Assembly: GCA_910574255.1 (NCBI GenBank)
Contig: CAJTAK010000003.1
Span: 207,501-271,500 of the forward strand
Length of the DNA stretch: 64,000 nucleotides
Source of the DNA: Clostridia bacterium
Lineage (GTDB): Bacteria > Bacillota > Clostridia > Lachnospirales > Lachnospiraceae
Direction of reading: 5' to 3'
Part shown: in pieces, positions 8,101 to 17,665 of the stretch
Layout of the letters: each line of letters begins with the position of its first letter
Numbering within the stretch: position 1 is the stretch's first letter
Program-made: the position numbers and the translations under genes
The notes under the pieces: generated by a model
Told to the model about the DNA's origin: nothing
The model's database searches: none
Seen by the model: only the letters and a program-made list of their open reading frames with translations

Positions 8101-8127
8101 TAATACACAGAAAAGGAGAAAGATAAA

Positions 8128-9423
8128 ATGAAACATCCAATTCAAGAAATGATGGAACAGCGCAGACAGGGAAAGAAGTGCGGCATTCCCTCCTATTGTA
8201 CTGCCAACCCGTTGGTATTAGAGATTATTCTAAAACGTGCAAAGCTTTTGAATACGCCCGTACTGATTGAGGCAACTGCCAATCAGGTCAATCAATACGG
8301 CGGCTACACCGGAATGCTCCCCAAGGATTTCTATAATATGATACAGAAAATGGCACAGGAAATCGGCGTCCCGGAAAGCTTGATTATTCTGGGAGGCGAT
8401 CATCTGGGACCTCTGACCTGGCAGAACCTTGCCGAAAAGGAAGCCATGGAAAAATCGGCAGAGCTGGTATACCAATATGCCAGAGCCGGATTTACCAAAA
8501 TCCATTTAGACACCAGTATGAAAGTTGCAGATGATCCAGAGGGGCTTTTATCCACAGAAATCATTGCCCGTCGAGGCGCAGAGCTTTATAAAGCTGCCAT
8601 GAAGGGATATGAGGAATTGAAAGCCGAGAAACCTGATGTTATGCGTCCTGTATTTATCATTGGAAGCGAGGTTCCTATTCCAGGCGGAGCGCAGGAAGCG
8701 GAGGATAGTCTGGCCGTTACCAGTCCTGCCGCTTTCCAGGATACCGTTGCTGTCTATCGGCGCATCTTTGAGGAATCCGGTGTAGGAGAAGGCTGGAAAG
8801 ATGTGGTTGCTGTTGTTGTTCAGCCTGGTGTTGAGTTTGGAGACGATCAAGTGTTTCTGTATGAGCATGAGGCTGCAGCAAATCTTTGTGCAGCATTGGA
8901 ATCATATCCGGAAGTGTGCTTTGAGGGACATTCTACTGATTACCAGAGTGCGGAATGCCTGAAAAACATGGTTCAGGATGGTATTGCCATTCTAAAGGTA
9001 GGGCCTGCCCTGACTTATGGCCTTCGGGAAGCTTTGTTTGCCTTAAGCTTCATGGAAAAGGAGCTTGTGCCAGATGAAAAGTGCGCTAATTTCATTGAGA
9101 CATTAGAACGGGTTATGCTGGCACAGCCCGGCAATTGGCAGAAGCATTACCATGGTGATGACAGGCAGCTTGCCCTGGCAAGAAAATACAGCTTTTCTGA
9201 TCGTGCCCGTTATTATATCGGACAGCCCGAAGTAACAGAGGCAATTGATAGGCTGTTTGCCAATCTAAAGGAATATCCGATTCCTATGAATATGCTGCAT
9301 CAATATATGCCTGTTACTTATGCAAAGGTTCGAGACGGCATCATTCCTCTGGACCCCAAGGAGCTTGCTCTGGATGGCGTGACCGATTTTATGTTAGACT
9401 ATGAATATGCGGTATCTGTATAG
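8128..9423 (+). CDS. kbaZ: Tagatose-bisphosphate aldolase non-catalytic subunit, KbaZ/GatZ type
   Basis: A 431-residue protein of the GatZ/KbaZ family. In E. coli these proteins are needed for full activity and stability of the class II aldolases GatY/KbaY that cleave tagatose 1,6-bisphosphate. Conserved stretches include CGIPSYCTANPLVLE (about residues 12-26), LGGDHLGPLTWQN, GSEVPIPGGAQEAE, and FEGHSTDYQ with ILKVGPALTYGLREAL. The start follows AAAAGGAGAAAGATAAA. It is co-transcribed with nagA and ends at a strong terminator. No gatY/kbaY gene is adjacent; fba at 3241-4179 is the only class II aldolase of that kind nearby. A role in galactosamine or galactitol breakdown is inferred. Confidence 0.9.
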   Translation: MKHPIQEMMEQRRQGKKCGIPSYCTANPLVLEIILKRAKLLNTPVLIEATANQVNQYGGYTGMLPKDFYNMIQKMAQEIGVPESLIILGGDHLGPLTWQNLAEKEAMEKSAELVYQYARAGFTKIHLDTSMKVADDPEGLLSTEIIARRGAELYKAAMKGYEELKAEKPDVMRPVFIIGSEVPIPGGAQEAEDSLAVTSPAAFQDTVAVYRRIFEESGVGEGWKDVVAVVVQPGVEFGDDQVFLYEHEAAANLCAALESYPEVCFEGHSTDYQSAECLKNMVQDGIAILKVGPALTYGLREALFALSFMEKELVPDEKCANFIETLERVMLAQPGNWQKHYHGDDRQLALARKYSFSDRARYYIGQPEVTEAIDRLFANLKEYPIPMNMLHQYMPVTYAKVRDGIIPLDPKELALDGVTDFMLDYEYAVSV

Positions 9424-9440
9424 CTGCAGCCCCATGTAAC

Positions 9441-9493
9441 AAATAAGGCTCTGCCGCAATTAGTCGGAAACTAATTACGGCAGAGCCTTATTT
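9441..9493. terminator. Strong bidirectional terminator
   Basis: AAATAAGGCTCTGCCG pairs with CGGCAGAGCCTTATTT, and ATTAGT/ACTAAT pairing inside extends the stem. It separates kbaZ from the convergent lipoprotein gene. Confidence 0.88.
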
Positions 9494-9513
9494 GATTCTT
9501 ATTTAGATTCCCT

Positions 9514-10686
9514 TTACTCTTCCGGGGAGCCGGCCTCACTCACATGCTCCATAATCTCTTCTATCGTATGGTTCAGACCGTTTATATTCAGATAATCCAT
9601 TCGATCCATATCCAATATAAAGTCCCCTCTCTCCGGGCGGCTTCGGTAAAGGCGCACCTCCTGGCGTATATTGCCTTCTTCCTCAGAATATACATTCCGC
9701 TCATACTCTGCAATGATGATAATATCCAAGGCTCCATCCTGATTATAGTCTTTGAAGCTAACAGCCAGGAGCTGGTTAAACTGCTCATTTCTCCGATAAT
9801 TCTCTTCCTCCACAGCCGGAAGCGCAAAAAGCTCCACTCCGTCACTGGGCTTTATGATACTAAAGGTTACGTCTTGATTTCCATAAGCGCTTTTATCCGG
9901 TGCGTAGGACACGAAAAGCACATCACCCCAGGGAGCGCCCAGATCCACATTAAAGCTCTGTTCCTCTATTCTCCAGATATCCTTGGAATACTCCACGCCC
10001 ACCGTATAGATATTGGACACAAATTGATAGCCATCTCCATGCTTTTTTAAAGTCAGCCTGCTGGACGGATAGGGCATATAATTCTCATCCCCCGGCACAC
10101 AGCTCAGTTCAAAGGTATATTCGCCTGTCTGTCTTCCGCTGACGCAGGTAAAATTTATATAATTTGTATCTCCATGCTGCCATACCCATGCATCTGTATC
10201 CGGCAGATACACCCATGTAAGCTTCTGCGTCATTTCATTCAGGCTGAGTCCCAGCTTTTCTTCCAGAACCCCGTTAATTTCATCAGTAGTCATTCTGGTG
10301 CAATCTGTATAGATCTCTTCCTCTCCGGTGATTTCCAGATATGCTGTCTCTTCCTCCGGGCTTAGAGGCGTTGTGTCAATACCTGCTCCTGTATAGAGCG
10401 CCTGATTCAGATCCACATCTTCTGGTCTGGTATACTCGGAGAGTAGAAAACCATAATTGCCATAATTACTTCCCTGATTAATCCATCCAGTAAACTCCCG
10501 AAGCTCTTCATTTGTCAATTCCCGGTCCATATCTCCAATCTCCGGAGCCCAAATTTCATCCTCTGTATCATTCACCTTCTCTGACTGCTCCTGTTCCGGA
10601 ACCTGAACCTCCTGTTCTTTTTTACATCCTGACAGAAGCAGCAATCCGCAGGTTGCCGCAATCCAAAGCTTTTTTAATTCTTTCAT
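9514..10686 (-). CDS. Secreted lipoprotein, unknown function
   Basis: A 390-residue protein with a lipoprotein signal peptide: MKELKKLWIAATCG, then the lipobox LLSGC with the cysteine at residue 21. The mature protein would be lipid-anchored on the outside of the membrane. An acidic linker (EQEQSEKVNDTEDE) follows. Near residues 300-320, FKDYNQDGALDIIIIAEYE resembles the calcium-binding repeat of FG-GAP/VCBS proteins. No enzyme family is recognised. It is the last gene of the M60 surface operon, beginning 4 bp after the cohesin-like gene, so a role on or beside the surface peptidase complex is possible but unproven. Confidence 0.75.
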   Translation of the reverse strand: MKELKKLWIAATCGLLLLSGCKKEQEVQVPEQEQSEKVNDTEDEIWAPEIGDMDRELTNEELREFTGWINQGSNYGNYGFLLSEYTRPEDVDLNQALYTGAGIDTTPLSPEEETAYLEITGEEEIYTDCTRMTTDEINGVLEEKLGLSLNEMTQKLTWVYLPDTDAWVWQHGDTNYINFTCVSGRQTGEYTFELSCVPGDENYMPYPSSRLTLKKHGDGYQFVSNIYTVGVEYSKDIWRIEEQSFNVDLGAPWGDVLFVSYAPDKSAYGNQDVTFSIIKPSDGVELFALPAVEEENYRRNEQFNQLLAVSFKDYNQDGALDIIIIAEYERNVYSEEEGNIRQEVRLYRSRPERGDFILDMDRMDYLNINGLNHTIEEIMEHVSEAGSPEE

Positions 10687-10690
10687 GATC

Positions 10691-12019
10691 TTAGCTTATT
10701 TTTCTCCTTTTTCTTACATAGGGTTTGTTATTGTCTTTCCATACAGGCTGATCCGGATAGGTGTGCTTTTTCTGCGCATGCCTCTTTGCTGCCCCCTTCT
10801 TAGTCTGCACCTTCTGTACATGCCTTTTTGACTGTCCGTAGTTCCCAGAAGTTTTCTCCATCTGTGCTGCAGATCTTTTTCTGCGGACTTTATCAGCCTG
10901 TGAGGTTGACCTCCCTTTCTGAGAAGACCGCTGTTCTTCATGAAGAGAGACTGATCTTCTCCCTGTTCCTGCTGTCGAACGTGCCATATGGGAAGCTGCC
11001 TGTATGCGCCGTCTCCTCCGCTTTTTCCGTTTTCCGGATGCTTTTACTGCCAAGCTGATTCCTATAGCTGAGGCAACGGATGCTGACACTGCGAAAAGGC
11101 CAAAAAAGAGCTTTGTCCACACATCCATATCCACAGCTCCGGTCTTTTCTTTCCAAAGCTTTGCGCCTTCCTCCCAAAGAAGATCCTCTGAAAACCAAGA
11201 TTCATCTTCCTCCTGTTCGCTGTCTATGAAATTATCTGAATCCGATTCTACATCAATCCTATCGACCCCTTCAGTCCAGTCTGCATTTAAAACTTTCTTT
11301 GAAATTCCGACAACTCCAGCATTCCCTGCTGTCTTATCTGTTGACTGTACGCTATTGCTGTCCTTGACGGAGCTTCCACTTCCAAAGGCGCCATTTTCAT
11401 TGCTGCTTCCATCACCCGGGTTAAAATTCTCATTGGATGAGCCGGGGGTGCCTGTTTCTCCGCCAACTCCTGAATTATTATTGTCCGCATCCCCACCCGT
11501 ATTACCGTTATTTATCGTCTGTCCTCCATCTCCTGTATTAACCTCGCCCTCATACATTCCATGGGCTTTATTAACCGTTTTAAAGCTGTTCTTTACCACC
11601 TTTACCGATGCAGTCTTATCTGAATTTACAACTACCTTTCCTAAAGGAATCTCAGGATTTTGAGCTTGATTCAGTCCTTTTCCGGAATACAGATCCTTTT
11701 TTCCGGAAATATAGATACTCAGGATTCCTGTGTCCTCCTGATAATTGTACTTCTGTACTGTTGCTCCCGAAAATCCGGCATCAAAATCAAAGGAAATATC
11801 CTCCTTTTTTATGGTTCCCTCCCCTGTCTCTATCTGAAAGCTGAGCTGCAGGGCTACGATTTCCTCCGCTGCCTCTCCCGGCAGTTCCAGGGTTGCTTCC
11901 ACTTTCCCGTCTACATTCGTCAGGGAAACGGTTTCCTTTTCCGCAGCCCGAACCGACAGCACAAAAGCCGTGAAACAGACAAGGGAAATTCCCAGCCAGA
12001 GAATGAGTTTTTTTGTCAT
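10691..12019 (-). CDS. Membrane-anchored surface protein with cohesin-like N-terminal domain
   Basis: A 442-residue protein. A signal peptide (ILWLGISLVCFTAFVLSVRA, cut near AEKE) leads to a beta-rich domain of about 130 residues. Its pattern resembles cohesin-type folds: VALQLSFQIETGEGTIK, then FDFDAGFSGATVQ, then IPLGKVVVNSDKTASV. A Gly/Asn/Ser-rich linker (about 160-250) and an acidic stretch follow. Next come a membrane helix near 310-330 (FFGLFAVSASVASAIGISLA) and a long Arg/Lys-rich tail that would sit in the cytoplasm. The upstream neighbour, an M60 peptidase, carries a dockerin-like repeat. This protein could be its docking partner, but the cohesin call is by pattern only. The start follows GAGAAAAAGAA. 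Confidence 0.62.
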   Translation of the reverse strand: MTKKLILWLGISLVCFTAFVLSVRAAEKETVSLTNVDGKVEATLELPGEAAEEIVALQLSFQIETGEGTIKKEDISFDFDAGFSGATVQKYNYQEDTGILSIYISGKKDLYSGKGLNQAQNPEIPLGKVVVNSDKTASVKVVKNSFKTVNKAHGMYEGEVNTGDGGQTINNGNTGGDADNNNSGVGGETGTPGSSNENFNPGDGSSNENGAFGSGSSVKDSNSVQSTDKTAGNAGVVGISKKVLNADWTEGVDRIDVESDSDNFIDSEQEEDESWFSEDLLWEEGAKLWKEKTGAVDMDVWTKLFFGLFAVSASVASAIGISLAVKASGKRKKRRRRRIQAASHMARSTAGTGRRSVSLHEEQRSSQKGRSTSQADKVRRKRSAAQMEKTSGNYGQSKRHVQKVQTKKGAAKRHAQKKHTYPDQPVWKDNNKPYVRKRRKIS

Positions 12020-12085
12020 TTCTTTTTCTCCTTATATTCAGTCTCTCTGTTGCCGTGTTTCCATTCTTCTGTGTCCTGTCATACA

Positions 12086-15000
12086 CTAATTTCTGCTGCC
12101 CAGAGTAATCTCCGGAAGTGTCTGAGGTACTGTTACAAATTCCGTGTCGCTGACCAGGCGCTGGCCTTCATTGGTCAAAGCATTATCCACCCGATACAAC
12201 TCTGCCCGCACCTTTTTGGGAAGAGTGTCATTTCCGGAGGGCGTAATCCAATAGATCCAAGTTCCCTCGGAAGTTTCGCCCAGCAGGGCATCCTTCGGAT
12301 CCTCTGCCAAAATAACCTGATGCGCCGTAAGCGCTCCGTCTGCGTCCGTACCGCCTACAATGTTTCCGTTTTCATCATAAAGGACTACTACATTATAGGC
12401 CGGATTTCCCTTATAGGTTCCCGTGAACACAATAGAGCCTTTGGCAATTTTCTCATTTTGACCGTAAGAATAATCGCTGCTCAGAATACCCATAGCCTTC
12501 TGGCCCCCCTGAGCCGACAGGAACTCCACATTATCTCCTGACGGGCCGTACAGGTTAAGTTCTGCAATAGAAAGGTTCTTGCCTTTCTGCCCTGTAGCAG
12601 TCAGTCTCACATAGGCCGCATCGTAAGTGCAGACCCAGTTGTCCTCACCGTTGGTAAAATATACTGTCTCCTGTCCGTCCGAAAGCTTAAAGGTCCCCGT
12701 CCGAACCTCCCGGTATACCTGACCATCCTGGCTGACCTCAATCTTATACTCTCCTACCGCCTGACCGCTTCCTGACGAAATGTATTCAAGAGCAGATACC
12801 TCCGTGATCCGATTCAGCTCCAGAAGAATATAGGGATCCTCTGACTCTGTTTTTCCGGTAAAGACTGTTGTTTTATTGCTGTCAATCACTTTTGTTGCTG
12901 TTGATAGAATCTCACTTTCACAGGGACTTTGCTCTGTACCGTTAGGCTTGGTATCCTCTGCAGATGTCATATTGGTAGAAACCGTCCATCCACTCTTATC
13001 CTGCAGACCGTCACCCTTTATCTTTACGGAGCCTGCCTCACAGGTCTGAGAACGATTCATATATTTATCAATGGCTGTGACCTCATAGCGAATCACATGA
13101 TTTGCCGCAAAAGCTGCCTGATCCGTAAATGTACCTGTCTGTGTAAATCCGGCTGTTTCCCTGCGCTCTTGTCCTTCCTCTACAAATACACGGACAATCT
13201 CATAACCCTGAAGCAATTCCGAATTTCCTGTGCAGGTCATAGTCAGGGTCACCTGGCTGTTATTTGCCGAAGCCCTGGCTGTCACTATCTGCTTTCCTTC
13301 AAAGGTTTCACCCGTTCCATGCTCCATCTCATAGACCCGAGCCGCATCATCCACATAGTAAATAGCACGTTTCTCAGGCTCAAACTGCTTCATATAAGCC
13401 AAAGTCGCCGTATCCGGCTTCATGCCCCAGCGGATGAAAAATTCACTTAGATCTTTTTCTGCCGCCGCACTTGCCAGACGCATCAGGTTCTGATCTCTTC
13501 CCCCGTCCAGAGAAAGGGCCACTCCGCCCGGCTTAGGTGCCCGGCTGACATCTCTGGCATAGCTGTCTACTCTTGCAAAGAAAAGATGTTCAAAAGTTTC
13601 CTGATAGGTATCATAGGTCTTATAATTATAGTCCCGATCATAGGCCAGATGAAGCTGCCAGTACATGCCAAGCTGCGTAAATACATTGCTTGCATAGCCC
13701 TCTGTACCGGATGTCACCTTCTTAAATACCTCCGGATACTGGAAACGGACCGTGTTGTTGGTATCCCTGGCCTGAGCCAATACGGAAAAATAATTATTGG
13801 TCACTTCTGCATGGGCATAGGCTCCCTGATTGATCTCATGGCCAATCTCATGGGCAATTCCCCAGCCATAATACCTGCCGCTCTGGTATCTTCCGCTCTC
13901 GTCCGATACCACCGGAACTCCCCCCATCATGCCGGATGTCTCATTCCACTCAATACCGATGTGATTTCCGGCCGCATACATGAATGCTCCTGCAAACATC
14001 TGCATGTAACGAATGTTCAGATATTGATAAGGCAGATGATTTTTGGCTATGATACTGCTGCTCGTTCCCTCTGCAAAGGAATTTGTCAAACCCTTATGCT
14101 GATAGAACAGCGTCATCATTCCCTCCATAGCCTCCGCAGTGCTTAAAAGCTGCTCCTCCGGATTCGATCCCAAGCCTGCCAGAACCTGGCTTGCCGGAAG
14201 GGAAAACATCATTTGATCCAACTGAATATCCGTAAGATTCAAAATACATTCTTTCTCATTATAGCTATAATTCACATTTTCATTCTCAGAACTGTCGTGA
14301 TGCTCCTGATGCTTTTTACTCAAGCTTGATACGTATGTTCTTAGCTCAGCTACATATGCCTGAATCCTCTGGGACCGTTCTTCCTCTGAGGTACCATACA
14401 GGCGAAGCACAGGATAGCTGCTTCCGCCGCTGACACGAACTGCATAGGCATCTGCTTCATTGTTTCCTGTATACTGAATATAGAGTGCTCCGCCTCTTTC
14501 CTTTTCTGTAGAGCAAATCTTGGGAACTGTGATTTCATTCCTTCCGATTTTCAGGCTTATAGAGCTGCTAAGGCTGCCGGATTCCGCATGCTGCTGGGTA
14601 AATACCAGACTCAAATCCGTTCCGGCCCCCTCTTTCTTTCCCGAATGGCCCACATAGACTACTATCTTATCATCAGCTGCCGCTGTAACTCCAAGAGGCT
14701 GCCATGCATTTAAGCCGCCAACCGAAATCCCTGCATCTTTTTTGGAGGTAATATCCGGGTTCACCTGTAGAACCCCGCCAAGGCCTCCTGTCTCCAAAAG
14801 CTCCTTAGCCGTATCCAATTCCTTTTGCAGCGCCTCCCGCTCCGGATGATACTCGCTGCTTACCGGATCATTGGTATCCAGACGCTTCTGAAGCTCCTCA
14901 ATGGTATTGGCTGTCACATTCTCCCGAAGGGAAATATGAAGATCGTCTCCATAAAGGTTCATAATATCCTGCTCAATGCTGTCATATTCATAAAAGCGGA

Positions 15001-17449
15001 TTTCCGATATGGTAACTTTCCGAAGACCGCCATTATATCTTCCAATGCCAAGCTGTATCTTTGAAGTGCGGACCGGCTCCTTGAACTTAAGCAGATAATA
15101 ATCTCTGTTATTGCTTCTTTTCTTTACCAGAGAAGCGTTTTTTACTGTCTGCTTTGCACCGTTCTCATCCCAGTACTGAACGGTAAAATAGGAATAGAGC
15201 CCCAGGTCCAAAGGTTCCGCAAAGGCTATCATTCCGAGCTCGTACACTTTATCCAATTCTGTGATAACACCCTTATCCGCACTTGGATAGGCACCGCCAT
15301 AATCCCAGTCCTCCCGATAGACATAGGAAGCATAGTTGTTGTCAAAAAGACCCAGTGCACTGTTCTTCTCCATATCCAGACCGCTGTCCACCATATAGGC
15401 ACCGCCTCCTATGGTGGCTGTGGTAATATGGCTGCTCAGCACGCCGTTTCCATTGGAAGTATTAATCAAACGGTAAGCCGGAAGCTTTGCATCAATCAGG
15501 CCGCTTAAGGTTTTATCCGAAGCATCCTTTGACTTCGCTCCCTCTCCCAGCTCATTAGTCGCCGTCACATACACAATATATTTTGTATTGTCTTTCAAAT
15601 CATTAATCTGATAGTACAGTCCCTCAATTCCTGCAATTTTCTGGAACGAAGCTGCTCCGTCCTCTTTCCAGTATACATTGTAGCTGTCTGCATCCTCCGC
15701 CTTTTTCCAGCGCACATCGATGCTTCGATAGCCGCCCTTTACCGACAGATTGTCAGGTGCCGGAGGCTTGGAGCTGGCTTTGGGCACTACTTTTTCTTCT
15801 GTACTATAGGCACTCTTCCATTCTCCGTTTGTAGAACGTACCTTTACCGTGTACTCTGTTCCATTCACCAGCTTGTCCTTTGCAAACTGAGCGATGGTTA
15901 GCTGAGTTGCCGCAGTTTTCTTATAATCTGTCTTTCCTCCGCTGGTGATAAACACCTCATAGCCTGTCACATTTCTTGTCGGATTCCAACTTATGGTAAA
16001 AGACTTATTTCCCGGTACTGCTTTCAGTCCAACCGGAATATCTGCGGAAGGTTCCGGAATTCGGCTTTCCATATCGTTTAAAAATTCTACCCGGGAGATC
16101 TCGGCCAGATTTGTAGATTTGGCTGTTTTTGTGATCTTTAAAGTTACATGCTTAATAGCGATCTGGCTGCCCAGATCGATACACAATGCTCCGTTTTCAT
16201 CCCATTTCACACTGATACTTTGACTTTTTTCATAGTTTGGAGCGCTTAAGAGCCGCAGATCAGCCGGAGCCAAAAAGTCCGCAAACTCATACTTCTCCAC
16301 TCCGTCTTTTTCATAGCGGATCAGAAGCTGGCCTGCCTCAATTCCATTTTCACTGTTTCTGGGGGATGCAATTACAACGCCGTCAAGATACACTTGCTCT
16401 GAGGCAGTGAAATCAAAGTCTACCACTACTGGGTTTTCTTCGGATATGGTTCCTCCCCCTTTCGACGCAAGTGTCACATTTCCGCTATCGCCTTTTAAAA
16501 GATCTGTCAAACTGCCATTCTGAACAACCGTCCCCTCCGCCATACTTGGAGCCGCAGTCTCCTCCGGAATCAGTTTTTCCAGAGAAGACTCCTGATTCTT
16601 GCTTCCCTCCATTGTGGTAAAATAATCAAGATCCAGCAGATCCACTATACCGTCACCATTGAGATCGCAGCTCTCATTCGACTCACCGCTTTCAATGGCA
16701 TTTACTATCATCTCTCCATCCTTGTCATCAAGGACCTGGTTATTATCCACATCTCCATAAACAATTAAGCCAGGATGGTTCTTCCCCTCATCCATCTGAG
16801 GGATGCTTCCTGTATAAACCTGAACCCGATACCCCAGCTTGTTTACATCAACTTTCTGTTCATAGGTAATGTAGCCTTGACCTGATATCTTCAGATGGTA
16901 TGCCTCCTCATTAAGCTCCGGAAAACGCACCGATGCCTTTGGCGCTGTCTCGTCTCCCTGCTGCCGGACAGGAAGCGTCACCTTTTTCGAGACTGAACCG
17001 CTGCTCTCTCCTGTGAGCGTTACATCAAATTGCTGCTCCTTAGACACCTCAATCCCCGAAAAGATCTGAATCTCCACAGAGCCCTTCACAGGATTTCCCT
17101 GTACGGTGGATGTTGTCTCATCTTTCGGATCTATTATTTTCAAGTCTCCCTGCTGGGGGTCATTTTCCGTTGATTCCGTACTTTTCGGTTCCGTCTCACT
17201 ATCCAGGTTTCCATTTGGTTCGACAGACTCATTATTCTCTGATGTTTGAGAATCCTGCGGCAAAGTCTCTTCCCCTGAACCATTGTCATTTTCCGGAGCC
17301 TCTGTGGTTGTTTCCTGAGGCTCTGTGGTGATCACCATTGTTTTTCCATAACTCTGATTCATTCCTGCCAACACAGTACTGTTTCCGGAAGAAACCATCA
17401 GTATGGCAGCCAAAATTCCTGCAAAAACTCTTGATATCTTCTTTCTCAT
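12086..17449 (-). CDS. Secreted M60-like (enhancin) metallopeptidase with dockerin-like, FN3 and F5/8-type domains
   Basis: A 1787-residue exported protein. After a signal peptide (cut near VLAG, residue 29) and a Thr/Glu-rich linker there is a dockerin-like calcium repeat pair at about 230-280 (DVDNNQVLDDKD and DLNGDGIVDLLDLD). Two fibronectin type III domains lie at about 475-650. A carbohydrate-binding F5/8-type region spans about 655-835, and the M60 region about 890-1400. Its zinc motif is HEIGHE at 1200-1205 with a further glutamate at 1215 (HExxHx10E). An FN3-like domain and another F5/8-type domain (about 1510-1635) follow. Known M60 enzymes cleave O-glycosylated mucin-type proteins. 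No sortase motif is seen at the C-terminus, so anchoring may depend on the dockerin-like part. The start follows GAGAGGAAATT. Confidence 0.88.
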   Translation of the reverse strand: MRKKISRVFAGILAAILMVSSGNSTVLAGMNQSYGKTMVITTEPQETTTEAPENDNGSGEETLPQDSQTSENNESVEPNGNLDSETEPKSTESTENDPQQGDLKIIDPKDETTSTVQGNPVKGSVEIQIFSGIEVSKEQQFDVTLTGESSGSVSKKVTLPVRQQGDETAPKASVRFPELNEEAYHLKISGQGYITYEQKVDVNKLGYRVQVYTGSIPQMDEGKNHPGLIVYGDVDNNQVLDDKDGEMIVNAIESGESNESCDLNGDGIVDLLDLDYFTTMEGSKNQESSLEKLIPEETAAPSMAEGTVVQNGSLTDLLKGDSGNVTLASKGGGTISEENPVVVDFDFTASEQVYLDGVVIASPRNSENGIEAGQLLIRYEKDGVEKYEFADFLAPADLRLLSAPNYEKSQSISVKWDENGALCIDLGSQIAIKHVTLKITKTAKSTNLAEISRVEFLNDMESRIPEPSADIPVGLKAVPGNKSFTISWNPTRNVTGYEVFITSGGKTDYKKTAATQLTIAQFAKDKLVNGTEYTVKVRSTNGEWKSAYSTEEKVVPKASSKPPAPDNLSVKGGYRSIDVRWKKAEDADSYNVYWKEDGAASFQKIAGIEGLYYQINDLKDNTKYIVYVTATNELGEGAKSKDASDKTLSGLIDAKLPAYRLINTSNGNGVLSSHITTATIGGGAYMVDSGLDMEKNSALGLFDNNYASYVYREDWDYGGAYPSADKGVITELDKVYELGMIAFAEPLDLGLYSYFTVQYWDENGAKQTVKNASLVKKRSNNRDYYLLKFKEPVRTSKIQLGIGRYNGGLRKVTISEIRFYEYDSIEQDIMNLYGDDLHISLRENVTANTIEELQKRLDTNDPVSSEYHPEREALQKELDTAKELLETGGLGGVLQVNPDITSKKDAGISVGGLNAWQPLGVTAAADDKIVVYVGHSGKKEGAGTDLSLVFTQQHAESGSLSSSISLKIGRNEITVPKICSTEKERGGALYIQYTGNNEADAYAVRVSGGSSYPVLRLYGTSEEERSQRIQAYVAELRTYVSSLSKKHQEHHDSSENENVNYSYNEKECILNLTDIQLDQMMFSLPASQVLAGLGSNPEEQLLSTAEAMEGMMTLFYQHKGLTNSFAEGTSSSIIAKNHLPYQYLNIRYMQMFAGAFMYAAGNHIGIEWNETSGMMGGVPVVSDESGRYQSGRYYGWGIAHEIGHEINQGAYAHAEVTNNYFSVLAQARDTNNTVRFQYPEVFKKVTSGTEGYASNVFTQLGMYWQLHLAYDRDYNYKTYDTYQETFEHLFFARVDSYARDVSRAPKPGGVALSLDGGRDQNLMRLASAAAEKDLSEFFIRWGMKPDTATLAYMKQFEPEKRAIYYVDDAARVYEMEHGTGETFEGKQIVTARASANNSQVTLTMTCTGNSELLQGYEIVRVFVEEGQERRETAGFTQTGTFTDQAAFAANHVIRYEVTAIDKYMNRSQTCEAGSVKIKGDGLQDKSGWTVSTNMTSAEDTKPNGTEQSPCESEILSTATKVIDSNKTTVFTGKTESEDPYILLELNRITEVSALEYISSGSGQAVGEYKIEVSQDGQVYREVRTGTFKLSDGQETVYFTNGEDNWVCTYDAAYVRLTATGQKGKNLSIAELNLYGPSGDNVEFLSAQGGQKAMGILSSDYSYGQNEKIAKGSIVFTGTYKGNPAYNVVVLYDENGNIVGGTDADGALTAHQVILAEDPKDALLGETSEGTWIYWITPSGNDTLPKKVRAELYRVDNALTNEGQRLVSDTEFVTVPQTLPEITLGSRN

Positions 17450-17528
17450 AATTTCCTCTCTCTTTTATGCATTTTTCCAAACGGCAGATAGATGTCGAAT
17501 CTGCTGCATTTTTGGGTGATATGACACT

Positions 17529-17557
17529 ATTTTATTATGAACACCCGCAAAATGCAA
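17529..17557 (-). promoter_or_regulatory. Promoter of the M60 surface operon
   Basis: On the minus strand TTGCAT (17552-17557) and TAAAAT (17529-17534) are 17 bp apart, about 80 nt before the M60 start codon. Confidence 0.55.
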
Positions 17558-17628
17558 CTATTTTCGACAATTTATGTAACCTATGAAAAGCTGTCGTGTT
17601 TCTGCCGCTGCCTATAAAAATGCTAAAA

Positions 17629-17665
17629 GAAGCAGTTGTCCTATTTTGTTTATGACAACTGCTTC
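17629..17665 (-). terminator. Terminator after the NlpC-like gene
   Basis: On the minus strand GAAGCAGTTGTC and GACAACTGCTTC form a perfect 12-bp stem followed by TTTT. It begins directly after the stop codon and isolates this operon from the M60 operon. Confidence 0.88.

Noticed and set aside
11004..12541. Two long plus-strand frames (219 and 293 codons) opposite the surface protein genes
   Set aside because: They are antisense to the cohesin-like and M60 genes, and low-complexity composition of those genes explains them.
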